Shown: positions 8,847 to 17,038 of the stretch, one piece after another
Numbering within the stretch: the first letter of the stretch is position 1
Layout of the letters: the number at the start of each line of letters is the position of its first letter
DNA from: a bacterium
GTDB lineage: Bacteria > Patescibacteriota > Minisyncoccia > Phycocordibacterales > CALRBL01
Assembly: GCA_027487075.1 (NCBI GenBank)
Contig: JAIYEG010000010.1
Span: forward strand, 1-47,269
DNA length: 47,269 bases
Reading direction: 5' to 3'
Program-made: the position numbers and the translations under genes
Notes under the pieces: model-generated
The model's input: only the letters and a program-made list of their open reading frames with translations
What the model was told of the DNA's origin: nothing
The model's database searches: none

Positions 8847-10421
8847 TTAAGTAAAGTTGGTGTCAGAAACCGCAGCTTTAATATAATTTCTTAGATTTTC
8901 ATTTACTACATACACATAAGTTCCATGGATACCTCTCGTCAAAAGAGTTTTGTAGATATTTAAAATATACAATTTTAACTCTTCTGGATCGGTTATCGAT
9001 CTTTTTCCATTAAAGTCTTTGTACTCTTCTTTGTTGATGATAATTTTATGTGTCTTAGGGTCATAATCAATTTCCGTTCCAATAATTACACCTACATAAT
9101 TAAGATCATATCCTTGGACAGTATGGATGCATCCAACTTCGTTGATTGAATTTTTGGAATTTACCCAGTCAATCGTTGTTGAATTCCATTTTAATTTAAC
9201 ATCACCAATTTCAATATCATATTCTCCTCCTTTTTTTGTTTTCCATGTCCATGCATATCCAGAAACAACTCGAGACAATCCATATTCTAAATTTTTCTTT
9301 TTAATTTCACTAACCATTTCTCCTACGTCGCTGAATATTTTAAATTCATATTCTTCAAAATTGCTTTCGGAAGGTTCTAAATCGAATAGGTTTGCAATAA
9401 AATCTATATATTTCTCACCCCCTTTAACTCGTATCTGTTTTTTGAGTTCAAATGTAACTTCATCAATATTAGAAAAATCTTCTGGTCGAATATCAGACGG
9501 TCTAACACTTTGGTTCTTATCGTAGAAAAAAATTTGATACCTAGACGACTTAATGATCCAGTCAAGCTGTGTTGCCTCCTTATCTAACTCAAGTTTTTTG
9601 TTTGCTTGATCATACGAAGCAAAGTTTGTAATATTCACACGCCTAGATAATCGATGTGCTTCATCTACCACTAGTAAATCATATTGACCATTCACTACTT
9701 CCGCTGGTGAAATAACCATTCTCGCTCTCAAACCTTTAATTTTTGAAAATACCTTTTTAAGCGATCCTCTAATAGGAGTCATAGGCACAACAAAACCAAT
9801 TTTGAGATGTTTAAAGTTATCATCCTCAAGTAAGTTTTTAATCATGTACGAAGCTAGTATCGTTTTTCCTGTTCCTGGACCTCCATTTACAACAATGCTT
9901 GCCTCGTTTTTGGTGGTAAAAATTTTTTTAATTTGCTCAAAAATTTCCAACTGATCCTCGGTGAGGTTTTTGTAGGGAGATAATTTAAAAATCTGGCTGT
10001 TTCTAATTTGAATAAGTTCTTTGTTAACCAAAGACATCGATCGAAGCTTTTCCCATAACATCTTAAACTTTGCTTGATACTTTTCCTTTTCAAAATAATT
10101 ATGACCACTTAGTCCTTTGTTACCGTTTTGTACGATAAATTTTTCATCCGCAACTATATGCTGGATAAGCATAGACTCAATATCAAGTGAACCTGATTTA
10201 TTAAACTCAGCATCTGATACCACCAACATATTTTTTAGTTTGCGTCTTTCTGGATTATCTAGATGTTGTTTTGTTCTGCTATGTAAGTTGATTGATTCTC
10301 CGACATAAATTTCTTCACTATTATGAAGTAAGTACACAACAGGCCAATTATTGCCAAAATGAAAAGCTTTGATACTAGGTAGATTGCTTTTATTAAATTG
10401 AAAAGCCTTGATTTCAGACAT
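8847..10421 (-). CDS. GIY-YIG nuclease fused to DUF2075 superfamily-1-type helicase/ATPase
   Basis: In this 524-residue protein residues ~27-110 form a GIY-YIG-type domain: VYLL at 29-32, IYVGES at 38-43, and the expected acidic residue in DIESMLIQ (Glu82). Residues ~150-520 form the DUF2075 P-loop module: Walker A NGGPGTGKT at 179-187, Walker B LLVVDEAHR, and late motifs SVRPSDIR, TVQGYDLNYVGV and LLTRGIHGTYVYV. DUF2075 proteins are helicase-like ATPases often found in variable regions. The fusion suggests a nuclease-helicase acting on nucleic acid. The MazG-like gene ends 7 bases upstream, so the pair is probably one operon. A/T-rich coding differs from the genes before it, which hints at transfer. 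Confidence 0.88.
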   Translation of the reverse strand: MSEIKAFQFNKSNLPSIKAFHFGNNWPVVYLLHNSEEIYVGESINLHSRTKQHLDNPERRKLKNMLVVSDAEFNKSGSLDIESMLIQHIVADEKFIVQNGNKGLSGHNYFEKEKYQAKFKMLWEKLRSMSLVNKELIQIRNSQIFKLSPYKNLTEDQLEIFEQIKKIFTTKNEASIVVNGGPGTGKTILASYMIKNLLEDDNFKHLKIGFVVPMTPIRGSLKKVFSKIKGLRARMVISPAEVVNGQYDLLVVDEAHRLSRRVNITNFASYDQANKKLELDKEATQLDWIIKSSRYQIFFYDKNQSVRPSDIRPEDFSNIDEVTFELKKQIRVKGGEKYIDFIANLFDLEPSESNFEEYEFKIFSDVGEMVSEIKKKNLEYGLSRVVSGYAWTWKTKKGGEYDIEIGDVKLKWNSTTIDWVNSKNSINEVGCIHTVQGYDLNYVGVIIGTEIDYDPKTHKIIINKEEYKDFNGKRSITDPEELKLYILNIYKTLLTRGIHGTYVYVVNENLRNYIKAAVSDTNFT

Positions 10422-10428
10422 ATAGATA

Positions 10429-10809
10429 TTATAACTCAGTATATTTAGTGTATTTCCCTTTTGCCTTATCCTTTGGATATTTTACATTATTGACTTTCAT
10501 CTTTTGTTCAAGTGCATTCTGAATATCAATATCAAGATCATGAGATATGAGAAGAATCCAATAAAATACATCGGCAAGCTCTTCTGAAATTTCTTTTTTA
10601 TTTTTCTTCAAATGAACCTTAATTGCCTCATCATTTTTCCACTGAAAATGCTCCATGAATTCAGTTGCTTCAAGCACAAGAGAAAGTGCCATATCTTTAG
10701 GATTGTGAAATTGTTTCCAATCCCTCTGATCTCTGAATTTGACAATATCTTTAGTTAATTTCTTTATTGGGTTCATTATACGAGATTTTGCCATTTTTCT
10801 ATTATCCAA
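10429..10809 (-). CDS. MazG-like nucleotide pyrophosphohydrolase
   Basis: In 126 residues the all-alpha NTP-PPase pattern is clear: LVLEATEFMEHFQW supplies the first acidic pair and EISEELADVFYWILLI gives the ExxE...D metal-binding motif. The RDWKQFHNPKDMALSL lead-in is typical of single-domain MazG-like enzymes that hydrolyse non-canonical (d)NTPs. Possible starts are the ATG at 10809 or later ATGs at MAKSR or MNPIKK; the last matches the family's usual length best. It probably lies at the head of an operon with the GIY-YIG/DUF2075 gene. Confidence 0.85.
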   Translation of the reverse strand: MDNRKMAKSRIMNPIKKLTKDIVKFRDQRDWKQFHNPKDMALSLVLEATEFMEHFQWKNDEAIKVHLKKNKKEISEELADVFYWILLISHDLDIDIQNALEQKMKVNNVKYPKDKAKGKYTKYTEL

Positions 10810-10966
10810 ACAAGTAAATTAAAACTTAATCCGTTTACTTTTAATTTGTCCCTTTCAAATTAAAAGCTACACCCTCCCCCCCAACACACCTGCACCTCCT
10901 CTTCGAGGGTGAAATACCACTTCCGTCGAGCTTTGCCTCAAGTAAAGCAAACACCCCCTCGAGAAA

Positions 10967-11311
10967 CTACACCTTATCCTCAGCACTTAACATCTCATAT
11001 ACCCCAGACGTAGTGAGCGGTCCCACCCGTTCTTCTGTGGTCGCACTCACCGTGATGGGAATACGTTCATATTCCAGCGTATATAAACACAAATAGTTTC
11101 AACCATCACCCCCCCTCACCTCATCAATCTTCGCCACATCGATATTCTGCATCGTCATCATGGCTTCGGTGAGGGTGCGAGGCGTGATCTGCTATGACAC
11201 CCCCCCCTACTTATCTTTGCACCAGCCACACTCGCTCTCTTGTCCACCATTACCAACGAGGGTATATCCATTCTCCATAATAACAACCGAATTGACACAC
11301 CCTCTTATCAT
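10967..11311 (-). pseudogene. Decayed 114-codon gene with three in-frame nonsense codons
   Basis: Starting from the ATG at 11311, one frame runs to TAG at 10967-10969 and reads like protein, but is broken by TAG after WCKDK, TAG after GGVS, and TGA after RGGDG. All three stops are one base from TGG (Trp), and frame is kept across runs of eight and seven G. The conceptual product has a CGWC pair near its start and segments TPRTLTEAMMTMQNIDVAKI and LEYERIPITVSATTEER. It is not a recognised family. A TTG/TACAAT-like promoter lies just upstream, overlapping the divergent promoter of the next gene. This pseudogene fills most of the 530-base stretch between the MazG-like gene and 11342; I see nothing else there. 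Confidence 0.55.
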
Positions 11312-11320
11312 CCGTATTGT
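11292..11320 (+). promoter_or_regulatory. Sigma-70-type promoter for the 11342 gene
   Basis: A perfect -35 TTGACA (11292-11297), a 17-base spacer and a -10-like TATTGT (11315-11320). The predicted start is about 15 bases before the ATG, so the leader is very short and has no Shine-Dalgarno site. Confidence 0.6.
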
Positions 11321-11341
11321 ACTACAAACCTTGTACACCCA

Positions 11342-11755
11342 ATGAATACATGTATACCGTCAGTTTTCTCTAAAGCTCTTCGCCTACAAAGGGTCGAGCA
11401 CGTGAATGACGAGCAGGTACGCCGCGTTGCTCGCCGTCTTACCGATATCACTTCACTTAACTATCGTCTCACCCTTAAGACACTGTGCGAGCTTGTAGGT
11501 CGACCCACTCCTGAAGTCATCTTTGCCTCTGACTTTGCTCGACAGATTCAGGATGCGTGCCGAAAGAAAGGCTGGCGTGTGCCTCGTGCGCGCTACAGTC
11601 CGACTCGTGCTGGATGCTACCTCATGAAGATCGATGGCGATCTCGCGGTCATCTTCAACGATCGATGCGACTGGCGTGACCGCACATTCTCGACGCCTCA
11701 AAGCCTCATCGCCTATGTGGCGCGGAAGCGGAAGCAATCGAAAAAGAAACGGTGA
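11342..11755 (+). CDS. Small basic protein of unknown function
   Basis: The 137-residue product starts at the ATG just after a good promoter; the frame is open further upstream, but that part lies across the promoter. The sequence is rich in Arg and Lys: HVNDEQVRRVARRLTDIT, then DACRKKGWRVPRARYSPTRAG, and an RKRKQSKKKR tail. GCYLMKIDGDLAVIFNDRCD suggests a small beta sheet. Nucleic-acid binding is plausible from charge alone. A strong terminator follows, so this is a monocistronic gene. No family was recognised. Confidence 0.7.
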   Translation: MNTCIPSVFSKALRLQRVEHVNDEQVRRVARRLTDITSLNYRLTLKTLCELVGRPTPEVIFASDFARQIQDACRKKGWRVPRARYSPTRAGCYLMKIDGDLAVIFNDRCDWRDRTFSTPQSLIAYVARKRKQSKKKR

Positions 11756-11773
11756 GCAACCCTCGCCACACCG

Positions 11774-11813
11774 ACACCTCCGCGCACCACATGCGCGGAG
11801 GTGTTTTTATTTT
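11774..11813 (+). terminator. Rho-independent terminator after the 11342 gene
   Basis: A perfect 13-bp stem (11774-11786 with 11792-11804, loop CCACA) is followed by TTTTATTTT. It sits 19 bases after the stop. Confidence 0.9.
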
Positions 11814-11844
11814 GATTCTATGGTGATCATAGTGATATGGTAGT

Positions 11845-13548
11845 CTAATAAAACTTATTCTTTTCCAATCCCAAAAACTTTCTCATATCCTGAACTGAGG
11901 GATGATCTGCATTCGTATCCCATAGACTTTGTTCATATGACCCTTCTTCAACTTCGTAGGTCTCATTAAAAATTACATCACCCTTGCTGACAAATTCATC
12001 ATACTTCACAGCAGGAAAATACGTAGCAAAAAGTCCTTTAAAGTCAGTGTCACTTTGGGCGACATATACCGCAATTAATTCATCTTCGGGTATTTTCTCA
12101 AGTAACGCCTGCACAATCTGTACTTCTTTAAAATACCCTGAAGTATGTGCTATCTGATAGTCACTTAATCCAAAACTCTTGAGTGCGAGGTAATCAGTGA
12201 TACCTTCATCAACAAATTCGGGTATATCTGCCATGTTTCGAGAATAATGGTGGAAGAGCTCATGGAGAAGCGTACTAAGGTATACATAGGAATCCTGACC
12301 CTCCACAACTCTCATATAAATATTTTTTGTTTTAGGAAAATACATTCCATTACTTAACTCGTATTTTTGTTGTTCCAGAAGATCAATCGTACCATCATTA
12401 ATTTTTTTCTTATCCTGCTCTAATTCAGCTAATTGACCTGCGAGTATTTTTCTATTTTCTTCACAAATTACACGCCCTTCCTGAGTAATAACTTTGTTTT
12501 CATTGATGCCGCGTTTTAACTGCTCGCAGTCAGAATAACGTGTATTCACCTCACAATTCTCACGATATTCTTTTTCTTGCTCCGCAATCAGCGATGCATT
12601 TTCTCTTTCTGTATCAGTACATTCTTTAACGATATGAGTATTTTCTTGGATGATACTCTCAAACTCTTTCAACTCCAGCTCGTGTATCTCATTTACTTTT
12701 TCAGATACACGTTGTACATATTGTTCATCATCAAGGTAGGTAACCTGTGGCACTTCATAGGAAGTAACCACACGTGAAATAAAAGGATACTGACTATGCC
12801 GAAGCTGGTTGTATGCGAGCTGAATAATAATGTCATCAGTGTTACCTTTAACAAAATGTGTGTACACCACACTCTCAGTTTGAGGAACATAATAATTTTT
12901 TGACTCTGTTGTCCCACCACTTATTTTTGCTAATAGAGGAAGAATCACCCCGCTATACAAGGTATGTGTTTCTTGTTTTTTAAGATCACGTTGCGCAAGT
13001 ACCACTCCCGAAGCTCCTTTCGCATCATACACCTCAACTCTTGTTTGACTTGCCATAATGCGCTTAATAATTTCGACATCATCAGTAACTACGCCTTCAA
13101 GAGCAGTCTTTGTATGTTTCGTAAGATCTATGTAGCCATAGACAGCAGCCACTCCTGTTGCTATTGCGGTAATACCCAACATGCTAGCAATAAACACCAC
13201 CACACTGATCACCTGAGCATACACAAGACGAATGAATGCTTTGCCGAATCCACTTTGCTCTTGTTGTTTCAACCTGAATACACGTCGCACTAATATATAT
13301 TCGGTAAGAAATATATACACCACTGAACACAAGAAAACTATAACCACAAAATTTTCAGACGCCTCAAGTGCGTAGAACAGCACTTGATAGGTATCAAAAA
13401 AGGGATCATTCATTGTTACCGAAAACGTAGAGCTCAGATATGCAACATCCTTAATAGTAAACACTCCGACCACAGCTACAAGACAAGAAACCACGGTAAG
13501 CAGCACGTACCACAACGTTATATTATTTTTAAAGTTAACGTGATTCAT
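11845..13548 (-). CDS. Membrane-anchored HEXXH zinc metallopeptidase
   Basis: The 567-residue protein has about four N-terminal membrane segments (~12-32, ~50-82, ~105-135). Residues ~270-380 are highly charged and helix-rich with several cysteines, a probable coiled coil. The C-terminal catalytic domain has HELFHH at 429-434 and a downstream Glu in FVDEGITDY (Glu448). This spacing fits a gluzincin, with the two His and Glu448 as zinc ligands. It probably works in or outside the membrane. The substrate is unknown. No partner gene is adjacent. The peptidase assignment is strong; the subfamily is not resolved. Confidence 0.8.
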   Translation of the reverse strand: MNHVNFKNNITLWYVLLTVVSCLVAVVGVFTIKDVAYLSSTFSVTMNDPFFDTYQVLFYALEASENFVVIVFLCSVVYIFLTEYILVRRVFRLKQQEQSGFGKAFIRLVYAQVISVVVFIASMLGITAIATGVAAVYGYIDLTKHTKTALEGVVTDDVEIIKRIMASQTRVEVYDAKGASGVVLAQRDLKKQETHTLYSGVILPLLAKISGGTTESKNYYVPQTESVVYTHFVKGNTDDIIIQLAYNQLRHSQYPFISRVVTSYEVPQVTYLDDEQYVQRVSEKVNEIHELELKEFESIIQENTHIVKECTDTERENASLIAEQEKEYRENCEVNTRYSDCEQLKRGINENKVITQEGRVICEENRKILAGQLAELEQDKKKINDGTIDLLEQQKYELSNGMYFPKTKNIYMRVVEGQDSYVYLSTLLHELFHHYSRNMADIPEFVDEGITDYLALKSFGLSDYQIAHTSGYFKEVQIVQALLEKIPEDELIAVYVAQSDTDFKGLFATYFPAVKYDEFVSKGDVIFNETYEVEEGSYEQSLWDTNADHPSVQDMRKFLGLEKNKFY

Positions 13549-13607
13549 CTTGATGAATGTATGAAGTATACTCTACGATGCACCTATGCACATAGCAATC
13601 ATCACCG

Positions 13608-13629
13608 CGTAATCTAATCAATACCTTCG
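13608..13629. repeat. 22-bp repeat, copy 2 (inverted relative to 96-117)
   Basis: Exact inverted copy of 96-117; on the minus strand the bases ATGCG also precede both copies, with a 2-base insertion here. It lies in the 158-base gap before the methionine adenosyltransferase gene. It may be a scar or solo end of the IS family whose transposase tail is at 1-93. Confidence 0.6.
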
Positions 13630-13706
13630 ACGCATTCTTTGACATTACTACCATTTTATTCTACTTTGCATGGAGACTGAACTATCCGTACCTTTTAACA
13701 ATCAAT

Positions 13707-14966
13707 ATGAACAGAGACAACCTCCACATATTCACGTCCAGCATACCGCGCATCGACGACACTACGTTTGAAATCGTCGAACGCAAGGGAGCGGGACACC
13801 CCGACACCCTTTGCGATGTTATTGCAGAAAAAGTGTCTAACGCGTACTCACAATTCTGCATCACGAAGTACGGCACTGTCCTCAGGCACATGGTCGACAA
13901 GATCGCATTGTCTGGAGGCGCTGCCGAGGTCAGATTCGGTGGTGGTGAAATGAAAAAGCCAATCAGGCTCTATCTCAATTGCCGCTTCACCCGGACCTGG
14001 CAAAAAGAAACTATTCCCTACCTCGACATCGTGAGAGATGTCGTGCACAGCCATTTCGCAGAAGTCATGCCTCTTCTGGATATCGAGAAGTGGCTCACCA
14101 TCGTCGATAATACCCACTTCACGCCTGGCCCTGGCGTCGTATATGAGGCAGATGGCTCAACATTGAACGAACGTCAATTCTTCTTTGAGGTTCCTGAAAA
14201 GAAGCTGGCTGTCTTCCATGACAATTACCTTCGCTCGAATGACACATCGACAGCGGTTGCCTACAGCCCGCTCAGCACCACCGAGAATATCGTCCTACTC
14301 ATCGAAACCACGCTCAATGGGGAACCGTTCAAAAAACACCATCCATATGTAGGCTCTGATATCAAAGTGATGGCTAAGCGCACTAACAAGCGGCTGGACA
14401 TCACCGTCTGCATTCCGTTCGTAGCGTCCCACACCCCGAGCAAGGAATTCTACCTCGAACGACTAGAGGCCCTTGAGGACATCATCAATAAATTGGTGGC
14501 GTCCCACTTCAGACAGTTCGCTATCAGCGTCTCGCTGAATACGAGGGATAACCCAGCAAAGTCCGATTACTACCTCACGTTGACGGGAAGCGCGATTGAA
14601 AGCGGCGACGAAGGTGTCGTGGGTCGTGGCAACCGTTATAACGGAGTCATCCCATTCACACGACATATGAGCATGGAGGCTTGCTGTGGCAAGAACCCTG
14701 TCTACCACGTTGGCAAGCTCTACACAGCCATCGGGTCACTCATATCCGAAGAGATCCATCAACTGCTCGGACTTCAAACGTATGTATACCTGACATCACA
14801 GATGGGCAGAGGCCTGTCGGATCCATGGTCTGCATGCGTCGAAGTGTGTGGCGAAGAAGCATCACCTTCGCAACGCCAAATGATTGAGGCGATTGTAGAA
14901 CGTCACCTCGCGAATGCTAGCGACACCACCCAGAAAATCATAAAGGGTGAACTGAAGCTGTACTGA
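13707..14966 (+). CDS. mat: Archaeal-type methionine adenosyltransferase
   Basis: The 419-residue protein matches the AdoMet_Synthase family of archaea (PF01941), not bacterial MetK: VERKGAGHPDTLCDVIAE at ~25-42, GRGNRYNGVIPF near 306-317, then MEACCGKNPVYHVGKLY. It makes S-adenosylmethionine from methionine and ATP. Nucleotide composition is closer to balanced GC than the A/T-rich defence genes. It stands alone on the plus strand, converging on the peptidase and AlaRS-like genes, with a terminator between. Archaeal-type enzymes in bacteria are usually acquired and often sit in special metabolic clusters; which applies here cannot be seen. Confidence 0.92.
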   Translation: MNRDNLHIFTSSIPRIDDTTFEIVERKGAGHPDTLCDVIAEKVSNAYSQFCITKYGTVLRHMVDKIALSGGAAEVRFGGGEMKKPIRLYLNCRFTRTWQKETIPYLDIVRDVVHSHFAEVMPLLDIEKWLTIVDNTHFTPGPGVVYEADGSTLNERQFFFEVPEKKLAVFHDNYLRSNDTSTAVAYSPLSTTENIVLLIETTLNGEPFKKHHPYVGSDIKVMAKRTNKRLDITVCIPFVASHTPSKEFYLERLEALEDIINKLVASHFRQFAISVSLNTRDNPAKSDYYLTLTGSAIESGDEGVVGRGNRYNGVIPFTRHMSMEACCGKNPVYHVGKLYTAIGSLISEEIHQLLGLQTYVYLTSQMGRGLSDPWSACVEVCGEEASPSQRQMIEAIVERHLANASDTTQKIIKGELKLY

Positions 14967-14977
14967 AATGGCTTCCC

Positions 14978-15009
14978 GTACCCACGTCGAGAGACGTGGG
15001 TACTTTTTA
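14978..15009 (+). terminator. Terminator after the methionine adenosyltransferase gene
   Basis: An 11-bp perfect stem (14978-14988 with 14993-15003) closed by a GAGA tetraloop is followed by TTTTTATTT. It lies 12 bases after the stop codon. Confidence 0.9.
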
Positions 15010-15010
15010 T

Positions 15011-15706
15011 TTACAATTCAAACGATTCACCCGGATTGACCTCGTTTTGAGTACCATCAGCAAAATAAAGAATGCAGTGCAAAGCGCCGACACATCGAGC
15101 ACTACCCTGTTCAATGATCAGCCCTGTCTCTTCTGGCAAACAGATGATCGGCTTACCGGCATCAATTGCCCACTTCTTAAACCTATCACTCTGCTTATCA
15201 TGGAAATGACAAGCCACCGAATATCCCTTGAGCTGATCAAATCCCGACACATCCGCTAAGCTAACTTTATTTTCGTCGTCATGAGTATCGACTCTACTTC
15301 CTAAAATGATGGCGCCTGCGCTTCCTCCATACACATCACCGCCACTCTTAATGAATTCAATCAGGATATGAGCGAATCCTGAATCACGAAATTCTTTGAT
15401 AAGGCTCCACGTATTACCTCCGCCAATATAGATTCCATCAAATTTCTTTAGGGAGGCGAGATCATACACAGACAGATCATCCGCGGTCTCCCATTGCACA
15501 TCCATCCTCCCATGCAGCCCAACAAGGCTTTTCATCCACTCACTTGCTGTTGGGTACAGCTTGTGTCCACGAAGCGCTATGGGAATATATAAGAATCTGC
15601 CATTTTCAGGCAATGTATCAAAAAAAAATTTGTCGAGGGGGAATGATTGCTTCTCATTACCACCCCCCGACAAATATATACGGCTGATTTCCTTTAGGTT
15701 TTGCAT
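15011..15706 (-). CDS. Peptidase S51 family protein (dipeptidase E/cyanophycinase-like)
   Basis: In 231 residues the class-I glutamine-amidotransferase-like fold of S51 is visible: YLSGGGNEKQSF near 11-22, GIYIGGGNTWSLI at ~91-103, and the nucleophile elbow VYGGSAGAIILG with Ser129. A His-rich segment (VACHFHDKQSDR) and LPEETGLIIEQG follow as in PepE. Members cleave Asp-X or isoaspartyl-type peptides. Its start overlaps the end of the AlaRS-like gene by 13 bases, so they are translationally coupled and the peptidase may act on that enzyme's product (inference). Confidence 0.87.
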   Translation of the reverse strand: MQNLKEISRIYLSGGGNEKQSFPLDKFFFDTLPENGRFLYIPIALRGHKLYPTASEWMKSLVGLHGRMDVQWETADDLSVYDLASLKKFDGIYIGGGNTWSLIKEFRDSGFAHILIEFIKSGGDVYGGSAGAIILGSRVDTHDDENKVSLADVSGFDQLKGYSVACHFHDKQSDRFKKWAIDAGKPIICLPEETGLIIEQGSARCVGALHCILYFADGTQNEVNPGESFEL

Positions 15707-16878
15707 GTTTTTATCGCTTGGCGCAAATCGTAAATACTCGCATTACAAGTATACACCATGCGCTCAAGATATGCTTCCGTTGTCTCTTCGCGAGGCGGCG
15801 GGAGCTTGAGCATCTCGCACACCTTCAAGTTGACGTACCTCTCAACCTCCAGGCGCACTCGAACAAGAGCATCTTCTCTTCCGATGGCTGGAACCACGAA
15901 TTGTGCCCAGTATCCGAAATAATGTGAAAGATAGCCGTACAGATCTTCACAAGAATACTTTTCGCTTAGCATCTTCGCGAATCTCCTGAACTGGAGTCCT
16001 GCGCCTTTGTTGGCAGGCCTAACGCCGCAAAGCGCTAGAAGCGCTAAGGTCCGGCAGGCATCGAACATCTCTGTCGTGCCAGCACCTGTCATCGGCATCA
16101 GGGTATCAAAATACGAATCCGTCTTGTTGACAGCCCACGTCATTCTTTCAAGGCCGAAACCAATGTCACTGATTTTTAGGTGCGGCCGATGCTGCTGCGG
16201 AATCTGAAGATACGCAGCATCACCGAGCTCGAGCCCTTCATAGATGAAGAAGAGCTCGAAGGCTTCGAATTCGCCAGTGCCCCAATCCTTTTTTGACAGC
16301 CTTGCAACGATAGTGAAATCGTTCATATGGAGACCCACTCTTGAAAGAGCCCCGCACCACTGATCTACAGCCAGCAAGTGGCTACCAAAGTCTGCACCCA
16401 TACTTTCAGTACAGACATTCACGAACGAAGTCGACGTTCCGTCCTGAGTTGCGACGGATGTTTGGAACTGCATGCGTACGCATGGCTGCGCAATGTAAAA
16501 AGCACCTTCTCGGATCGGCTGAGCGCGATGTATGATGTCATCAAATGACTGTACACCTGCGATAACCAAATCCGTCAGGCCTTGAGTGTTCACGATATTC
16601 AGCGGCTGGCGAATCTTCAGATTTTGAGACGAGAAGTGCACCTCTATCTTTTGAGCTACCTGCGATGGCTTCAGCAAGCTCTTGCGCTTGCCAAGTCCCT
16701 TAAAAGACTTGGCATTCTTGCAGCATGATCTCCAATTACAAACCACATTCAATCCATGAAGCTGCTTTTTGGAAAAGAAGTTTCTTCCGCACGCATTGCA
16801 GACATAGCAATTCCAGCCACAACCTTTCATGAAATTAATCGTTTCTGCGATGAAATCTAGCACGTTACTGTTTGACAT
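15694..16878 (-). CDS. Stand-alone class II AlaRS-like catalytic-core protein with N-terminal zinc ribbon
   Basis: I chose the ATG at 16878 (MSNSNVLDF), preceded by a weak AGAAAG; an ATG ten codons upstream also exists. Residues ~24-55 form a four-cysteine zinc ribbon (CYVCNACGRNFF, then CNWRSCC). The rest resembles the AlaRS catalytic core: AQPCVRMQFQ (motif-2-like), FELFFIYEGLELGDAAYLQI, and ISDIGFGLERMTWAV (motif 3 with the conserved GFGLER). The AlaRS editing and C-Ala parts are absent at 394 residues, so it is not the cell's main AlaRS. Stand-alone cores of this type could charge an amino acid onto a non-tRNA acceptor or carrier (inference). It is coupled to the S51 peptidase and near an archaeal-type MAT. 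Confidence 0.8.
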   Translation of the reverse strand: MSNSNVLDFIAETINFMKGCGWNCYVCNACGRNFFSKKQLHGLNVVCNWRSCCKNAKSFKGLGKRKSLLKPSQVAQKIEVHFSSQNLKIRQPLNIVNTQGLTDLVIAGVQSFDDIIHRAQPIREGAFYIAQPCVRMQFQTSVATQDGTSTSFVNVCTESMGADFGSHLLAVDQWCGALSRVGLHMNDFTIVARLSKKDWGTGEFEAFELFFIYEGLELGDAAYLQIPQQHRPHLKISDIGFGLERMTWAVNKTDSYFDTLMPMTGAGTTEMFDACRTLALLALCGVRPANKGAGLQFRRFAKMLSEKYSCEDLYGYLSHYFGYWAQFVVPAIGREDALVRVRLEVERYVNLKVCEMLKLPPPREETTEAYLERMVYTCNASIYDLRQAIKTCKT

Positions 16879-17038
16879 ATTTTGCTTTCTAAAAGTTCGA
16901 CTATGCACATCAAAGCTGTGCGGTAGCTTGCTGAATACATCAGCTCTGTCGCTACACTATACGAAACAACCCATCAAATCAAACGACCATGTGACACCTC
17001 GCATGCTCGGGGTTTTCTTCTTACTCGCTTGTTTGCAC

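Noticed and set aside
10967-11311. Recoding of TAG/TGA as an explanation for the broken frame
   Set aside because: TGA and TAG end many clearly intact genes in the window (for example the transposase and DUF2256 genes stop at TGA). A reassigned code would extend those genes, so decay is the simpler reading.
15694-16878. Normal alanyl-tRNA synthetase
   Set aside because: At 394 residues it lacks the editing and C-terminal domains and carries an extra zinc ribbon, so it is called an AlaRS-like paralogue.
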